DNA of 64,000 bases from AC-32 sp963788215 (GTDB lineage Bacteria > Actinomycetota > Thermoleophilia > Gaiellales > Gaiellaceae), in NCBI GenBank assembly GCA_963788215.1, contig CAWBFX010000010.1, forward strand, positions 496,001 through 560,000. Reading direction: 5' to 3'. A program made the translations under genes and the position numbers. This document shows, piece by piece, positions 51,012 to 59,432 of this stretch. The notes beneath the pieces were generated by a model. That model was not told where the DNA came from and did no database searches. It was given only the letters and a program-made list of their open reading frames with translations. Numbering within the stretch: the first letter of the stretch is position 1; each line of letters opens with the position of its first letter.

Positions 51012-52077
51012 GCGTGACTTTGCTGAGCCCAACCGGGTGATCGGCGTCGAGCCCACGGGCGCGGGCGAGCGCCGAGGCGAAGAGCTGGCCCGGTACGACC
51101 GAGAGGAGCGGCGACAGCAGCGGCTGGGGCGCCCTGGGTACCGGCAGCGCGTATGCGGCACCGGCGAGCGAAGCCGCGGCGTCCCCGCTCGCGACGAGGG
51201 TCGCGCCCGCGGCGCGGACTCGCTCGGCGGCCTCGACGACGGCCGGCAGCGTTGGATCTTCCGACGCGATCGTCCAGACGGGGAAGAGCGGGTCGAGCGC
51301 GGCGACGGGACCGTGCGCGAGCGCGGTCGCGGTCAGCGGCTCCGCAGCCACGCGGCACGTCTCGAGCAGCTTCAGGGCGATCTCGCGGGCGGTCGCGAAC
51401 TCGATCCCGCGCCCGACGACGAACATCCGCCCGACCGAGGCGAACGAGAGCGCGACTGCCCGCGTCTGCTCCTCGAGCGCGGGAAGCATCTCCTCGAGCA
51501 GGTCGGCCGTCTCCCGGATGTCCTCGGCGAAGCGCCGGCCCTCCGTCGCGGCGCAGGCGGCGAAGAGGCCGAGCGCGGCGATCTGGTTCAGGTAGGTCTT
51601 CGAGGCCGCGACCGAGCGCTCGGGCCCCGCCGCAAGCGGGAGCACCTCTTCCGCCGCGCCCGCGAGGTCGGAGCCGACGTCGTTCGTGAGCGCGACCGTG
51701 AAGGCGCCCGCGCTGCGTGCGCGGGTCAGGTAGTCGACGACGTCCTGGGTGCGCCCCGACTGCGAGAGCGCGATCACGGTGGAGCCGCGCATGTCCAGGC
51801 CGGCGTCGTAGTAGGCCGTCAGCGTGATCGAGTCGCGGATCGCGGTCCAGCGCGGCAGCAGGCCGAAGGCGTAGACACCGTAGGAAGAGGCGTTGTCCGA
51901 CGAGCCGTGACCGACCATCCGGACCGTGGTCGCCCCGCGATCGCGGGCCGTCGCGGCCACGCGCGAGTAGGCGGACTCGTGCTCCAGCAGCGCTCTGAGG
52001 GCTTCCGGTTGCCCGTGGATCTCGGCGAGGAAGAGGGAGCCGCGTGCGTCGAAGCCCGCAGGCTCAGGCAACGACAC
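51001..52077 (-). CDS. Double-SIS sugar-phosphate isomerase/deaminase (GlmS C-terminal/NagB-II-like)
   Basis: A 358-residue protein with two SIS domains. The first has VRMVGHGSSDNASSYGVYAF and VIALSQSGRTQDVVDYLTRA (Ser/Gln-Ser-Gly sugar-phosphate loop). The second has MFVVGRGIEFATAREIALKL and ACRVAAEPLTATALAHGPVA-like HGP. No glutaminase domain is present, so it is not GlmS itself. It should interconvert GlcN6P and fructose-6-P with ammonia release, the step after NagA. It overlaps nagA by 14 bases and the ROK gene by 11. Confidence 0.88.
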   Translation of the reverse strand: MSLPEPAGFDARGSLFLAEIHGQPEALRALLEHESAYSRVAATARDRGATTVRMVGHGSSDNASSYGVYAFGLLPRWTAIRDSITLTAYYDAGLDMRGSTVIALSQSGRTQDVVDYLTRARSAGAFTVALTNDVGSDLAGAAEEVLPLAAGPERSVAASKTYLNQIAALGLFAACAATEGRRFAEDIRETADLLEEMLPALEEQTRAVALSFASVGRMFVVGRGIEFATAREIALKLLETCRVAAEPLTATALAHGPVAALDPLFPVWTIASEDPTLPAVVEAAERVRAAGATLVASGDAAASLAGAAYALPVPRAPQPLLSPLLSVVPGQLFASALARARGLDADHPVGLSKVTLAR

Positions 52078-53156
52078 GAGCCTCGCCTCCGACGCAGACG
52101 CGCTCGATCTCGAGGTTGTCGTCGAGCACGACGAGGTCGGCCGGGAGCCCGACGTCCAGACGGCCCAGGTCGGTGGCGCCGAGCACGCGTGCCGGGACCG
52201 CCGTCGCTGCGTCCACGGCCTCGGAGAGCGTGGCGCCGAGCCCGTGCAGGTTGCGCACGGCCTCGATCATGGTCAGCGAGCTTCCGGCAAGGACGTCGTC
52301 GAGGCCGCGGGCGACGCCGTCGCGGACGTTGATCGGGGACCCGCCGACGTAATAGAAGCCGTCGCCCATCCCGGCCGCTGCCGACGGCATCGGTGACGAG
52401 CGCCACGCGGCCGCGGGCGGCCTGCCACGTCAGACGGGCGGTTTCCTCGGCGAGGTGGACGCCGTCGAGGATGATCTGGACGATCACATCCTCTCGGGCC
52501 AGTGCGGCCCCGGCGAGCCCGGGATCGCGGTGACCGAACGGCCGCATCGCGTTGAAGAGGTGAGTCACCGCGCAAACGCCGCGGTCGAAGGCGAGGTTGG
52601 CCTCCGCCGCGGTCGCGTCGGTGTGCCCGGCCGAGACCGCGACGCCGGCGAGCAGGAGCCGGTCGATCAGCTCGTTCGCGCCCGGAAGCTCGGGCGCCAG
52701 GGTCATGATCCGCACCGGACCCGCCTCGAGGAGCCGCTCGAGCAAGACGGGGTCGGGATCGCGGCGCGCATCGGGCGGGTGGATCCCGAGCCGCTTCCTC
52801 GATAGGAACGGACCCTCGAGGTGCACGCCGAGGATGCGGGCGCCGCCCGGGTCGGCGGGAAGGCTGCGAAGCGCGGTGAGGAGCTCGTCCTCCGGCGCTG
52901 AGATGAAGGTGGGCAGGTACGCCGTGACGCCGCTTTCGAGCAGCGCCTCGCCCGCGCGGCGGTAACCGTCGTCGTCGGCGTGCATCAGGTCGACGCCGGC
53001 GAAGCCGTTGACCTGGAGGTCGACGAAGCCGGGCACCGCAACGCCGCGGCCGTTGGGGCCGGCGAGTCCGTAGGCGGCAACCATGCCGTCGACGACCTCG
53101 ACGTCGCCCGGGACGAGCACCCCGTCGACGAGCGCGGCTTCGACGCCGAGCTTCAT
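52064..53156 (-). CDS. nagA: N-acetylglucosamine-6-phosphate deacetylase, frame broken near 52391
   Basis: Amidohydrolase of about 363 residues when repaired. Features in order are VPGFVDLQVNGFAGVDLMHA, the metal Glu in ILGVHLEGPFLSRKRLGIHP, AVSAGHTDATAAEANLAFDR (His), TAVTHLFNAMRPFGHRDPGL-like AVTHLFNAMRP (His) and VIVQIILDGVHLAEETARL. The frame then breaks at RVALVTDA, where the catalytic Asp lies. A net one-base shift restores SAAAGMGDGFYYVGG and IEAVRNLHGLGATLSEAVDA. It removes acetate from GlcNAc6P after MurQ or kinase action. Starts are coupled to murQ (four-base overlap). Confidence 0.92.
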
Positions 53157-54043
53157 CGCTCGAGTGCCGATCGAATCACGCCGCCTGCGCTCTCGAGCCG
53201 CTCCCGGGCGGTCGCGGCGTCGGTTCCGCCTACCAGCGCGACGATCGCGACCTTCGCGCTCCCGCCGGCTTCGGCGAGGGCCGCCGTCGCCTCCTCGTCG
53301 GAGACTCCGGTCGCCTCTCGGACGATCCTCCGCGCGCGAGCCGCGAGCTTCTCGTTCGACGTGCGGACGTCGACCATCAGATCCCCGTAGGTCTTGCCGA
53401 GGCGGATCATGGCGACGGTCGAAAGCGTGTTGAGGACGAGCTTCTGCGCGGTGCCGGCCTTCAGCCGCGTCGAGCCCGCGACGAACTCCGGGCCGACGAC
53501 GACCGCGAGCTCGTGGTCGGCGGCGCGCGCGAGCTCTGAGTCGAGGACCGAGGCGACGGCGATCGTGAGCGCGCCGGCCCCCTTCGCAGCTTCGAGCGCT
53601 TCGACGGCAAAGGGCGTGCGGCCGCTCGCGCTGATCCCGACGACGGCGTCGCGCTCGGAGACGTGCAGCTCCTCGACGGCGCGCTTGCCGGCGGCTCCGT
53701 CGTCCTCGGCGGCCTCACGCTCCGCGGCCGACGCCAGCTCGGCGCCGGCGACGAGTGCGATCACCTGGCCCGGCTCGGTCGAGAACGTCGCCTCGCACTC
53801 GCCGGCGTCCAGCGCCGCGATGTGGCCGGACGAGCCCGCGCCGACGTACACCAGCCGCCCGCCTCCGCGAAGCCGTTCGACCACCGCGTCGATCGCTGCG
53901 GCGAGCTCGGCCGCGACCCGCGCGACGGCGCCGGGGACGGTCGCGTCCTCGCGGTTCATCAGCCCGACCAGCTCCGCAGTCGAGCTGAGGTCGTAATCGG
54001 GGCGTTCGGTGCGGGCCTCCGTGGTCAGTTCGTCGAGGGCCAT
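53153..54043 (-). CDS. murQ: N-acetylmuramic acid 6-phosphate etherase
   Basis: A 296-residue SIS-fold etherase that splits the D-lactyl ether of MurNAc6P to give GlcNAc6P. Motifs are GRLVYVGAGSSGHIAALDAG, the catalytic Glu region GECEATFSTEPGQVIALVAG, DAVVGISASGRTPFAVEALE and VAGSTRLKAGTAQKLVLNTL. The end of the core, GKTYGDLMVDVRTSNEKLAA, is diagnostic. It heads the minus-strand arm and faces the MsiK-like ATPase gene. A dre-like operator lies 30 bases before its start. Confidence 0.95.
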   Translation of the reverse strand: MALDELTTEARTERPDYDLSSTAELVGLMNREDATVPGAVARVAAELAAAIDAVVERLRGGGRLVYVGAGSSGHIAALDAGECEATFSTEPGQVIALVAGAELASAAEREAAEDDGAAGKRAVEELHVSERDAVVGISASGRTPFAVEALEAAKGAGALTIAVASVLDSELARAADHELAVVVGPEFVAGSTRLKAGTAQKLVLNTLSTVAMIRLGKTYGDLMVDVRTSNEKLAARARRIVREATGVSDEEATAALAEAGGSAKVAIVALVGGTDAATARERLESAGGVIRSALER

Positions 54044-54073
54044 GCGCCGCAGTGTATGCAGCCTGCTGGTCGG

Positions 54074-54085
54074 TGGTCAATACCA
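54074..54085. promoter_or_regulatory. GntR/DasR-like operator between murQ and the sugar ABC ATPase
   Basis: TGGTCAATACCA has TGGT and ACCA arms and resembles the DasR/NagR consensus TGGTCTAGACCA. It is placed to control both divergent arms. Further TGGTC half-sites occur at 54107 and 54129. The regulator is probably the GntR/UTRA protein encoded at 55341. Confidence 0.6.
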
Positions 54086-54150
54086 GTTATCCAGATCGAC
54101 GCAATGTGGTCTTGCTTTTGTGGCCGAGTGGTCCTATTGTTCACGGCTCG

Positions 54151-55344
54151 ATGGCAGAGATCGTTCTCGACCACCTGTCGAAGGCGTATCCAGGCGGCGT
54201 GGTCGCAGTCGACGACGTCTCCCTGCGCGTCGGCGACGGCGAGTTCCTCGTCCTCGTCGGCCCCTCCGGCTGCGGCAAGTCGACGCTGCTGCGCCTCGTC
54301 GCGGGGCTCGAGGAGGCGTCGCAGGGAACGATCGCGATCGGCGGCACCGACGTCACGACGCTCGCGCCCAGACGACGCGACATCGCGATGGTCTTCCAGA
54401 GCTACGCGCTCTATCCGCACATGAGCGTGCGCCAGAACATCGCGTACGGCCTCAAGGTGCGTCGCACCCCGAAGGACAAGGCGAAGCAGCGCGTCGACGA
54501 GGTCGCGGCCCTGCTGGGGCTCGAGGCGCTGCTCGACCGGCGCCCCGCGCAGCTCTCCGGGGGGCAGCGCCAACGGGTTGCGATGGGGCGCGCGATCGTC
54601 CGCGAGCCGAAGGCCTTTCTGATGGACGAGCCGCTTTCCAACCTCGACGCCAAGCTCCGGGTCGGGATGCGCGCCTCCCTCTCGCAGCTGCACCGGCGGC
54701 TGGGCGTCACGACCGTGTACGTCACCCACGACCAGACCGAGGCGATGACTCTCGGCCAGCGCGTCGCCGTCCTCAACGAGGGCCGCGTGCTCCAGTGCGA
54801 CACGCCGCAGCGACTCTATGACCGGCCCGCCAACGTCTTCGTCGCCGCCTTCATCGGGACGCCTGCAATGAACCTCGTCGAGGCCTCGATCGAACGGGAC
54901 GACCTCGTCTTCGGCGGCTTCCGCGTGCGGCTGGACGAAGGGCGCCGCCCCAAGGACGCGCCGGCGAAGGTGATCCTCGGCATCCGCCCCGAGGCCTTCG
55001 AGGAGGCCGGTTTCGCAGCGAGCTCGTCGACGGTGAACGTGACCCCCGCCGTGGTCGAAGAGCTGGGCTCCGAAGCGCACGTGTTCTTCCCGGTCGACGC
55101 GCCTCAGGTCACCGCCGAGATCCTGGAGAAAGCGGACGACGAGACGACCCTTTTGCCCGAATCAAAGGCCCTTTTCGCAGCGCGCGTCGGCCCGTCGACG
55201 CACGCGCGCGTGGGCGCGCCGCTCGAGCTCGCGGTCAATCCCTCTCGCCTTCATTTCTTCGACCCCGCGACCGGCGCGCGCCTGCCCGTCGAGGCCGAGT
55301 CGAGGGACGCCGCGCCGGCCGAGGAACTGGCGACAGCGCCGTGA
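54151..55344 (+). CDS. Carbohydrate ABC transporter ATP-binding protein (MsiK/UgpC type)
   Basis: ATPase of 397 residues. Motifs in order are Walker A VGPSGCGKSTLLRLV, Q-loop MVFQSYALYPHMSVRQNIAY, signature LSGGQRQRVAMGRAIV, Walker B AFLMDEPLSNLDAKLR and switch His VYVTHDQTEAMTLG. The regulatory C-terminal TOBE domain runs from about residue 235 (IGTPAMNLVEASIERDDLVF, GIRPEAFEEA). The type powers one or several CUT1 sugar importers. The GntR gene overlaps its stop (GTGA), and binding protein and permease genes follow, so it serves this locus. Confidence 0.93.
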   Translation: MAEIVLDHLSKAYPGGVVAVDDVSLRVGDGEFLVLVGPSGCGKSTLLRLVAGLEEASQGTIAIGGTDVTTLAPRRRDIAMVFQSYALYPHMSVRQNIAYGLKVRRTPKDKAKQRVDEVAALLGLEALLDRRPAQLSGGQRQRVAMGRAIVREPKAFLMDEPLSNLDAKLRVGMRASLSQLHRRLGVTTVYVTHDQTEAMTLGQRVAVLNEGRVLQCDTPQRLYDRPANVFVAAFIGTPAMNLVEASIERDDLVFGGFRVRLDEGRRPKDAPAKVILGIRPEAFEEAGFAASSSTVNVTPAVVEELGSEAHVFFPVDAPQVTAEILEKADDETTLLPESKALFAARVGPSTHARVGAPLELAVNPSRLHFFDPATGARLPVEAESRDAAPAEELATAP

Positions 55345-56126
55345 CCAAGCAGCGCGAGACCCGAGACCGCGTGCTCGACCTGATCGAGGGCCTCGGCGTC
55401 GGGCAGGCGATCCCGTCCGAGCGGCAGCTCAGCGCCGAGCTCGGCGTCTCGCGGCTCACGCTCCGTGCGGCACTGGACGAGCTGGCCCGCGAGGGATACG
55501 TCATCAGGCGCCGCGGCTCGGGGACGTTCGTCAGCGAGCCGAAGATCGCCCAGGAGCTGACCATGACCTCCTTCACGGAGGACATGCGGCGGCGCGGCAT
55601 GGATCCCGGCAGCCGAACGCTCGGGCTCGAGGTCGTCCCTGCGGGCGCACGCCTTGGACGGTTCCTCCACGTGTCGCCTTCGGAGCCGATCGTCGTCGCG
55701 AAGCGCCTGCGGCTCGCCGACCGGGAGACCATGGCGATCGAGACGCTGCACGTCCGGGAAGCGCTCGTGCCCGGCCTGACGCAGCGCGACCTCGACGGCC
55801 AGTCGTTCTACGAGATCCTGCGCGACCGGTTCGGGATCGTGATCGCCGGCGGAGCGCAGACGATCGAGCCGACGGTGACCAACGAGGAGGAGTCGGAGGC
55901 GCTCGGCGTTCCGCTCCACTCGCCGGCGTTCCTCTTCGAGCGCGTGACGCACTCGGAGAGCAACGAGATCGTGGAGTTCGTCCACTCCATCTACCGCGGC
56001 GACCGCTACCGGCTCGTCACGGATCTGACGGCGCAGCCCTCGCCGAGGCGCCCTGTCCTCGGAGGGCCGACGCGGCTCGCTGCCGGCGCCGGTCAAGACC
56101 AGGGCCGCGCGAACAGCGCGATCTAG
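55341..56126 (+). CDS. GntR/UTRA transcriptional regulator (NagR/DasR-like)
   Basis: A 261-residue regulator. The winged helix reads IPSERQLSAELGVSRLTLRA, then GYVIRRRGSGTFVSEPKIAQ. The UTRA ligand domain is FLHVSPSEPIVVAKRLRLAD, FYEILRDRFGIVIAGGAQTI and FLFERVTHSESNEIVEFVHS. NagR/DasR proteins respond to GlcN6P or GlcNAc6P and bind TGGT-N-ACCA sites. Such sites occur in both flanking control regions, so auto- and locus-wide repression is likely. GTG 55341 overlaps the ATPase stop. Confidence 0.93.
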   Translation: MTKQRETRDRVLDLIEGLGVGQAIPSERQLSAELGVSRLTLRAALDELAREGYVIRRRGSGTFVSEPKIAQELTMTSFTEDMRRRGMDPGSRTLGLEVVPAGARLGRFLHVSPSEPIVVAKRLRLADRETMAIETLHVREALVPGLTQRDLDGQSFYEILRDRFGIVIAGGAQTIEPTVTNEEESEALGVPLHSPAFLFERVTHSESNEIVEFVHSIYRGDRYRLVTDLTAQPSPRRPVLGGPTRLAAGAGQDQGRANSAI

Positions 56127-56143
56127 CGCAGCACGATGCTAAT

Positions 56144-56158
56144 TGGTCTTGACAACCA
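56144..56158. promoter_or_regulatory. Operator-like repeat overlapping a -35 box before the sugar-binding-protein gene
   Basis: TGGTCTTGACAACCA has TGGT and ACCA ends. TTGACA (56149-56154) inside it is a consensus -35; the -10 that should follow (near 56172) is weak. Binding of the GntR protein here would block the promoter. Confidence 0.5.
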
Positions 56159-56194
56159 CGCGAGAGTTGTGCAAGTGTCCGCCTCGTGGTCAAG

Positions 56195-56206
56195 TGGTAT
56201 GAACCA
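56195..56206. promoter_or_regulatory. Second dre-like operator before the sugar-binding-protein gene
   Basis: TGGTATGAACCA matches the TGGT-N4-ACCA pattern of the site at 54074 and lies about 80 bases before ATG 56288. With 56144-56158 it makes a two-site operator in a 161-base gap. Confidence 0.55.
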
Positions 56207-56287
56207 ATTCACCGCGGCCGCCGTCTACCGTCGTCGGGCCACAGGCGCGGTAAGAGCGGGTCGTCCGCCAAGAGCAGAGGGAGTCAC

Positions 56288-57598
56288 ATGAGATACCGCA
56301 TCCTCGCCGCCGTCGCTCTCGCGGTCGCACTCGCTACAGCGGCCTCGACGGCCAGCGGCAGTGTCAGGGGTACCGGCAATACCGACCGGGCCTCTGCGCA
56401 GCAGGTCACCGTCTGGGTGATGAGCGACGCGCAGAACGGCTGGCCCGCGGCGATCGCTTCCGCGAACCAGCAGTTCCAGCAGCAGCATCCGGGCGTCGAC
56501 GTGAACATCGAGTACCAGAGCTGGGACACGGTGCTGCAGAAGTTCGACGCCGCACTTGCCGCGGGCGATCCGCCCGACGCGATCGAGCTCGGGAACTCGC
56601 AGACCGCGAAGTACATGGCTGCGGGCGCCTTCAGTTCGGTGAACCCGAAGAGCTACCCGAACGGCAAGACGTGGCTGGCCGGCCTCAAGGCGTCCTGCAC
56701 CTACCGCGGAAAGGTGTACTGCGTGCCGTACTACGCCGGCGCGCGCGCCGTGATCTACCGCAAGGACATGTACCGCCAGGCCCACATCAAGGGCGTCCCC
56801 AAGACCTACTCGCAGTTCGTGACGGACGGCAAGAAGCTGATGAAGAAGTTCGGCAAGAACCGGAACTTCTCCGCGTTCTACGAGCCGGGCCAGAACTGGT
56901 ACGCCGCCACCACGTTCGTCGAGGACTACGGCGGGCACATCGCCGTCCAGCAGAAAAACGGCAAGTGGAAGGGCACGATCGACTCGCCGCAGGCCGTGAA
57001 GGCGCTGACCATCTTCAAGTCGATGGTCCGCAAGCTCTCGCGGGCCAGCAAGTCGAACGACGAGGCGCATCCGTACCCGAGCATTCCGTTCGCCAAGGGC
57101 CGGATGGCATCGTTCTACGGCAACGGCTGGGAGTGGCCGTACGTGTTCAACCCGAAGGGCGGCGCCGCGCCGAAGTCCTTCGAGAAGAAGATGGGCGCCT
57201 ACCCGATGCCCAGCCACATCAAGGGCCGCTACATGCCGACGTTCCTCGGCGGCTCGGACCTCGGCATTCCGGTCTCGGCTCATAACAAGCAGCTCGGTGC
57301 CGACTGGATCAAGGCCTTCACGAGCACGGCCTCGGAGAAGATCATCGCCAAGGCCGGGAACATCGCGAACACGACCACGCTTGCGAACGTGAACGCCCAC
57401 AACCCATCGCTCGCGCCGTTCGCGCGGGCGTCGAAGTACAGCTGGTTCGTCCCGACGTCGCCCAACTGGACGAACGTCGAGAACAGCCATCTGCTCAAGA
57501 TCATGCTGACGAAGATCCTCACGAACCAGAAGTCCGTGGCTGCCGCGACGCACAGCGCCGCCCAGCAGATCACGCAGATCCTCAACGCTTCTTCGTGA
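56288..57598 (+). CDS. Carbohydrate ABC transporter substrate-binding protein (SBP family 1)
   Basis: Secreted binding protein of 436 residues resembling NgcE/MsmE-type sugar receptors. A signal peptide (MRYRILAAVALAVALATAAS) is followed by VTVWVMSDAQNGWPAAIASA, EYQSWDTVLQKFDAALAAGD, PPDAIELGNSQTAKYMAAGA and VPYYAGARAVIYRKDMYRQA. There is no lipobox Cys after the signal, unlike most Gram-positive binding proteins, so it may be anchored by partner contact or be free in the wall space. GAGGGAG precedes ATG 56288. Substrate is probably GlcNAc, chitobiose or a muropeptide sugar, judged by neighbours. Confidence 0.92.
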   Translation: MRYRILAAVALAVALATAASTASGSVRGTGNTDRASAQQVTVWVMSDAQNGWPAAIASANQQFQQQHPGVDVNIEYQSWDTVLQKFDAALAAGDPPDAIELGNSQTAKYMAAGAFSSVNPKSYPNGKTWLAGLKASCTYRGKVYCVPYYAGARAVIYRKDMYRQAHIKGVPKTYSQFVTDGKKLMKKFGKNRNFSAFYEPGQNWYAATTFVEDYGGHIAVQQKNGKWKGTIDSPQAVKALTIFKSMVRKLSRASKSNDEAHPYPSIPFAKGRMASFYGNGWEWPYVFNPKGGAAPKSFEKKMGAYPMPSHIKGRYMPTFLGGSDLGIPVSAHNKQLGADWIKAFTSTASEKIIAKAGNIANTTTLANVNAHNPSLAPFARASKYSWFVPTSPNWTNVENSHLLKIMLTKILTNQKSVAAATHSAAQQITQILNASS

Positions 57599-57629
57599 GT
57601 AGCCGGCCGGGAAGCGGGATGCTCGTCTC

Positions 57630-58604
57630 ATGAGCACCCGCTTCCCGGCTGCCGCGGCCGCCGTGTCGGACCCGGCCCTCCCCGTCCGGCGGCCGCGGCG
57701 CCCCTTTGCAAGCCGCCTCGGAAGCACGGCGGCGCCCTACCTCCTGATCCTCCCGGCCTGCCTGGTGATCGGCGCGGTCCTGGGCTACCCGCTCTACTTC
57801 ATGGGGCACCTGTCGTTGGAGCACTACGGGCTCTTCCAGCTGATCAGGCACAAGGGCCAGTGGATCGGCCTCGACAACTACTCGAAGATCTTCCACGACC
57901 GCCTCTTCTGGCACGTCGTCGTCCGCACGCTCGCCTTCACGACGGCGGCCGTCTCGCTGACGATGGTGTTCGGGACGCTGATCGCACTCTTGCTCGCCGA
58001 GCTCGGCTCGAAGATGCGCATCCTGCTGACCGGCGGGTTGATCTTCGTCTGGGCGATGCCGGTCGTCGTCGCGGTCGCCGTCTGGTCGTGGATGGTCGAC
58101 TTCGAGTTCGGCGTCCTCAACTGGCTCCTGACGTATCTCCACGTCGGTGACTTCAACCACCACGATTGGTTCGCGAACACCTGGAGCGGCTGGGCCGTCA
58201 TCACCTCACTCGTGGTCTGGGGAGCGATTCCGTTCGTGACCCTGATGGTCTTCGCCGGGCTCACGCAGGTGCCGCAGGAGCTGGTCGAGGCGGCGACGAC
58301 CGACGGCGCAAGTCCCTGGCGGGTCTTCCGCGACGTGACGATGCCGCTGCTCAAGCCGATCTTCGTGATCCTGACGAGCCTCTCGATCATCTGGGACTTC
58401 CAGGTCTTCAACCAGATCTGGATCCTGCTGAACGGCCAGCCGCCGCCCGACTACTTCACGATGTCGATCTACGCGTTCACGACGTCGTTCCAGCAGAGCG
58501 AGTACGGGCTCGGCTCCGCGATCGCGCTCGTGATGGTCGCGATCCTGCTCGTCGTCAGCTTCGTCTACATCCGCCAGATGGTGAAGATCGGGGACGCGGA
58601 GTGA
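57630..58604 (+). CDS. Carbohydrate ABC transporter permease (MalF/NgcF type)
   Basis: A 324-residue inner-membrane permease. It has the CUT1 pattern with about six helices (YLLILPACLVIGAVLGYPLY) and the EAA loop ELVEAATTDGASPWRVFRDV. The cytoplasmic N-terminus is Pro/Arg-rich. It follows the binding-protein stop by 31 bases and is coupled (GTGA) to the second permease. Confidence 0.93.
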   Translation: MSTRFPAAAAAVSDPALPVRRPRRPFASRLGSTAAPYLLILPACLVIGAVLGYPLYFMGHLSLEHYGLFQLIRHKGQWIGLDNYSKIFHDRLFWHVVVRTLAFTTAAVSLTMVFGTLIALLLAELGSKMRILLTGGLIFVWAMPVVVAVAVWSWMVDFEFGVLNWLLTYLHVGDFNHHDWFANTWSGWAVITSLVVWGAIPFVTLMVFAGLTQVPQELVEAATTDGASPWRVFRDVTMPLLKPIFVILTSLSIIWDFQVFNQIWILLNGQPPPDYFTMSIYAFTTSFQQSEYGLGSAIALVMVAILLVVSFVYIRQMVKIGDAE

Positions 58605-59432
58605 GGACGCGGCGGACGCGGAAGATCGTGCTCAACGCCGTGGCGCTGCTCGTCTTCACGGTGATGGTGTTCCCCGTCTACTGGATGGTCTCGACGGCGT
58701 TCAAGCCCGGCAGCGACATCTTCGCCAACACCCCCGTGTGGTTTCCGTACCACCCGACGCTGTCGAACTTCGGCGACGCGGTGCACCGGCCGCACTTCTG
58801 GGCCGACGTCAAGAACAGCCTCGATCATCGTCAGCGTCGTCGTGGCGATGTCGCTCCTGCTCGCGTTCCTGGCAGCGCTCGCCCTGGCGAAGTTCCGCTT
58901 CTACGGGCGCCGGGCTTTCATCATCCTGATCATCGCGGTGCAGATGATCCCGCTGAACGCGCTGATCATCCCGATCTACCTCGTCCTCTCGAAGGCGCAC
59001 CAGGTCGACAAGCTGAGCGGCGTGATCGTGACCTACCTGACCTTCGTCCTGCCGTTCACGATCTGGACGCTGCGCGGCTTCATGCTCGGCGTTCCGCGCG
59101 ACCTCGAGGAGGCCTCGCAGGTCGACGGGACCACGCGCTTCGGCGCGTTCCTGCGCATCCTGCTGCCGCTGATCGGGCCGGGCCTGGTCGCGACCTCGAT
59201 CTTCGCGTTCATCCAGGCCTGGAACGAGTACATCATGGCCTACGTGCTGCTCCACGATCCGAGCAAGCAGACGCTCACCGTCTGGCTCGCGTCGTTCTCG
59301 GGCGACCGCGGCACGGCCTGGGGGCCGCTGATGGCCGGTGCGACGCTGACCGCCTTGCCGGTCGTCTTCTTCTTCGTGGCGATCCAGCGCAAGATCGCGT
59401 TCGGGTTGACCGCCGGCGCGGTTCGCGGATGA
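58601..59432 (+). CDS. Carbohydrate ABC transporter permease (MalG/NgcG type), frame broken near 58822
   Basis: About 276 residues when repaired. The N-terminal frame reads LNAVALLVFTVMVFPVYWMV and STAFKPGSDIFANTPVWFPY. An extra base in AACAGCCTCGATC breaks the frame at KNSL. The remainder reads AMSLLLAFLAALALAKFRFY, the EAA loop DLEEASQVDGTTRFGAFLRI and GRG-type end RKIAFGLTAGAVRG. Both halves fit a single CUT1 permease. It is coupled at both ends (GTGA and ATGA) to its neighbours. Confidence 0.89.
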
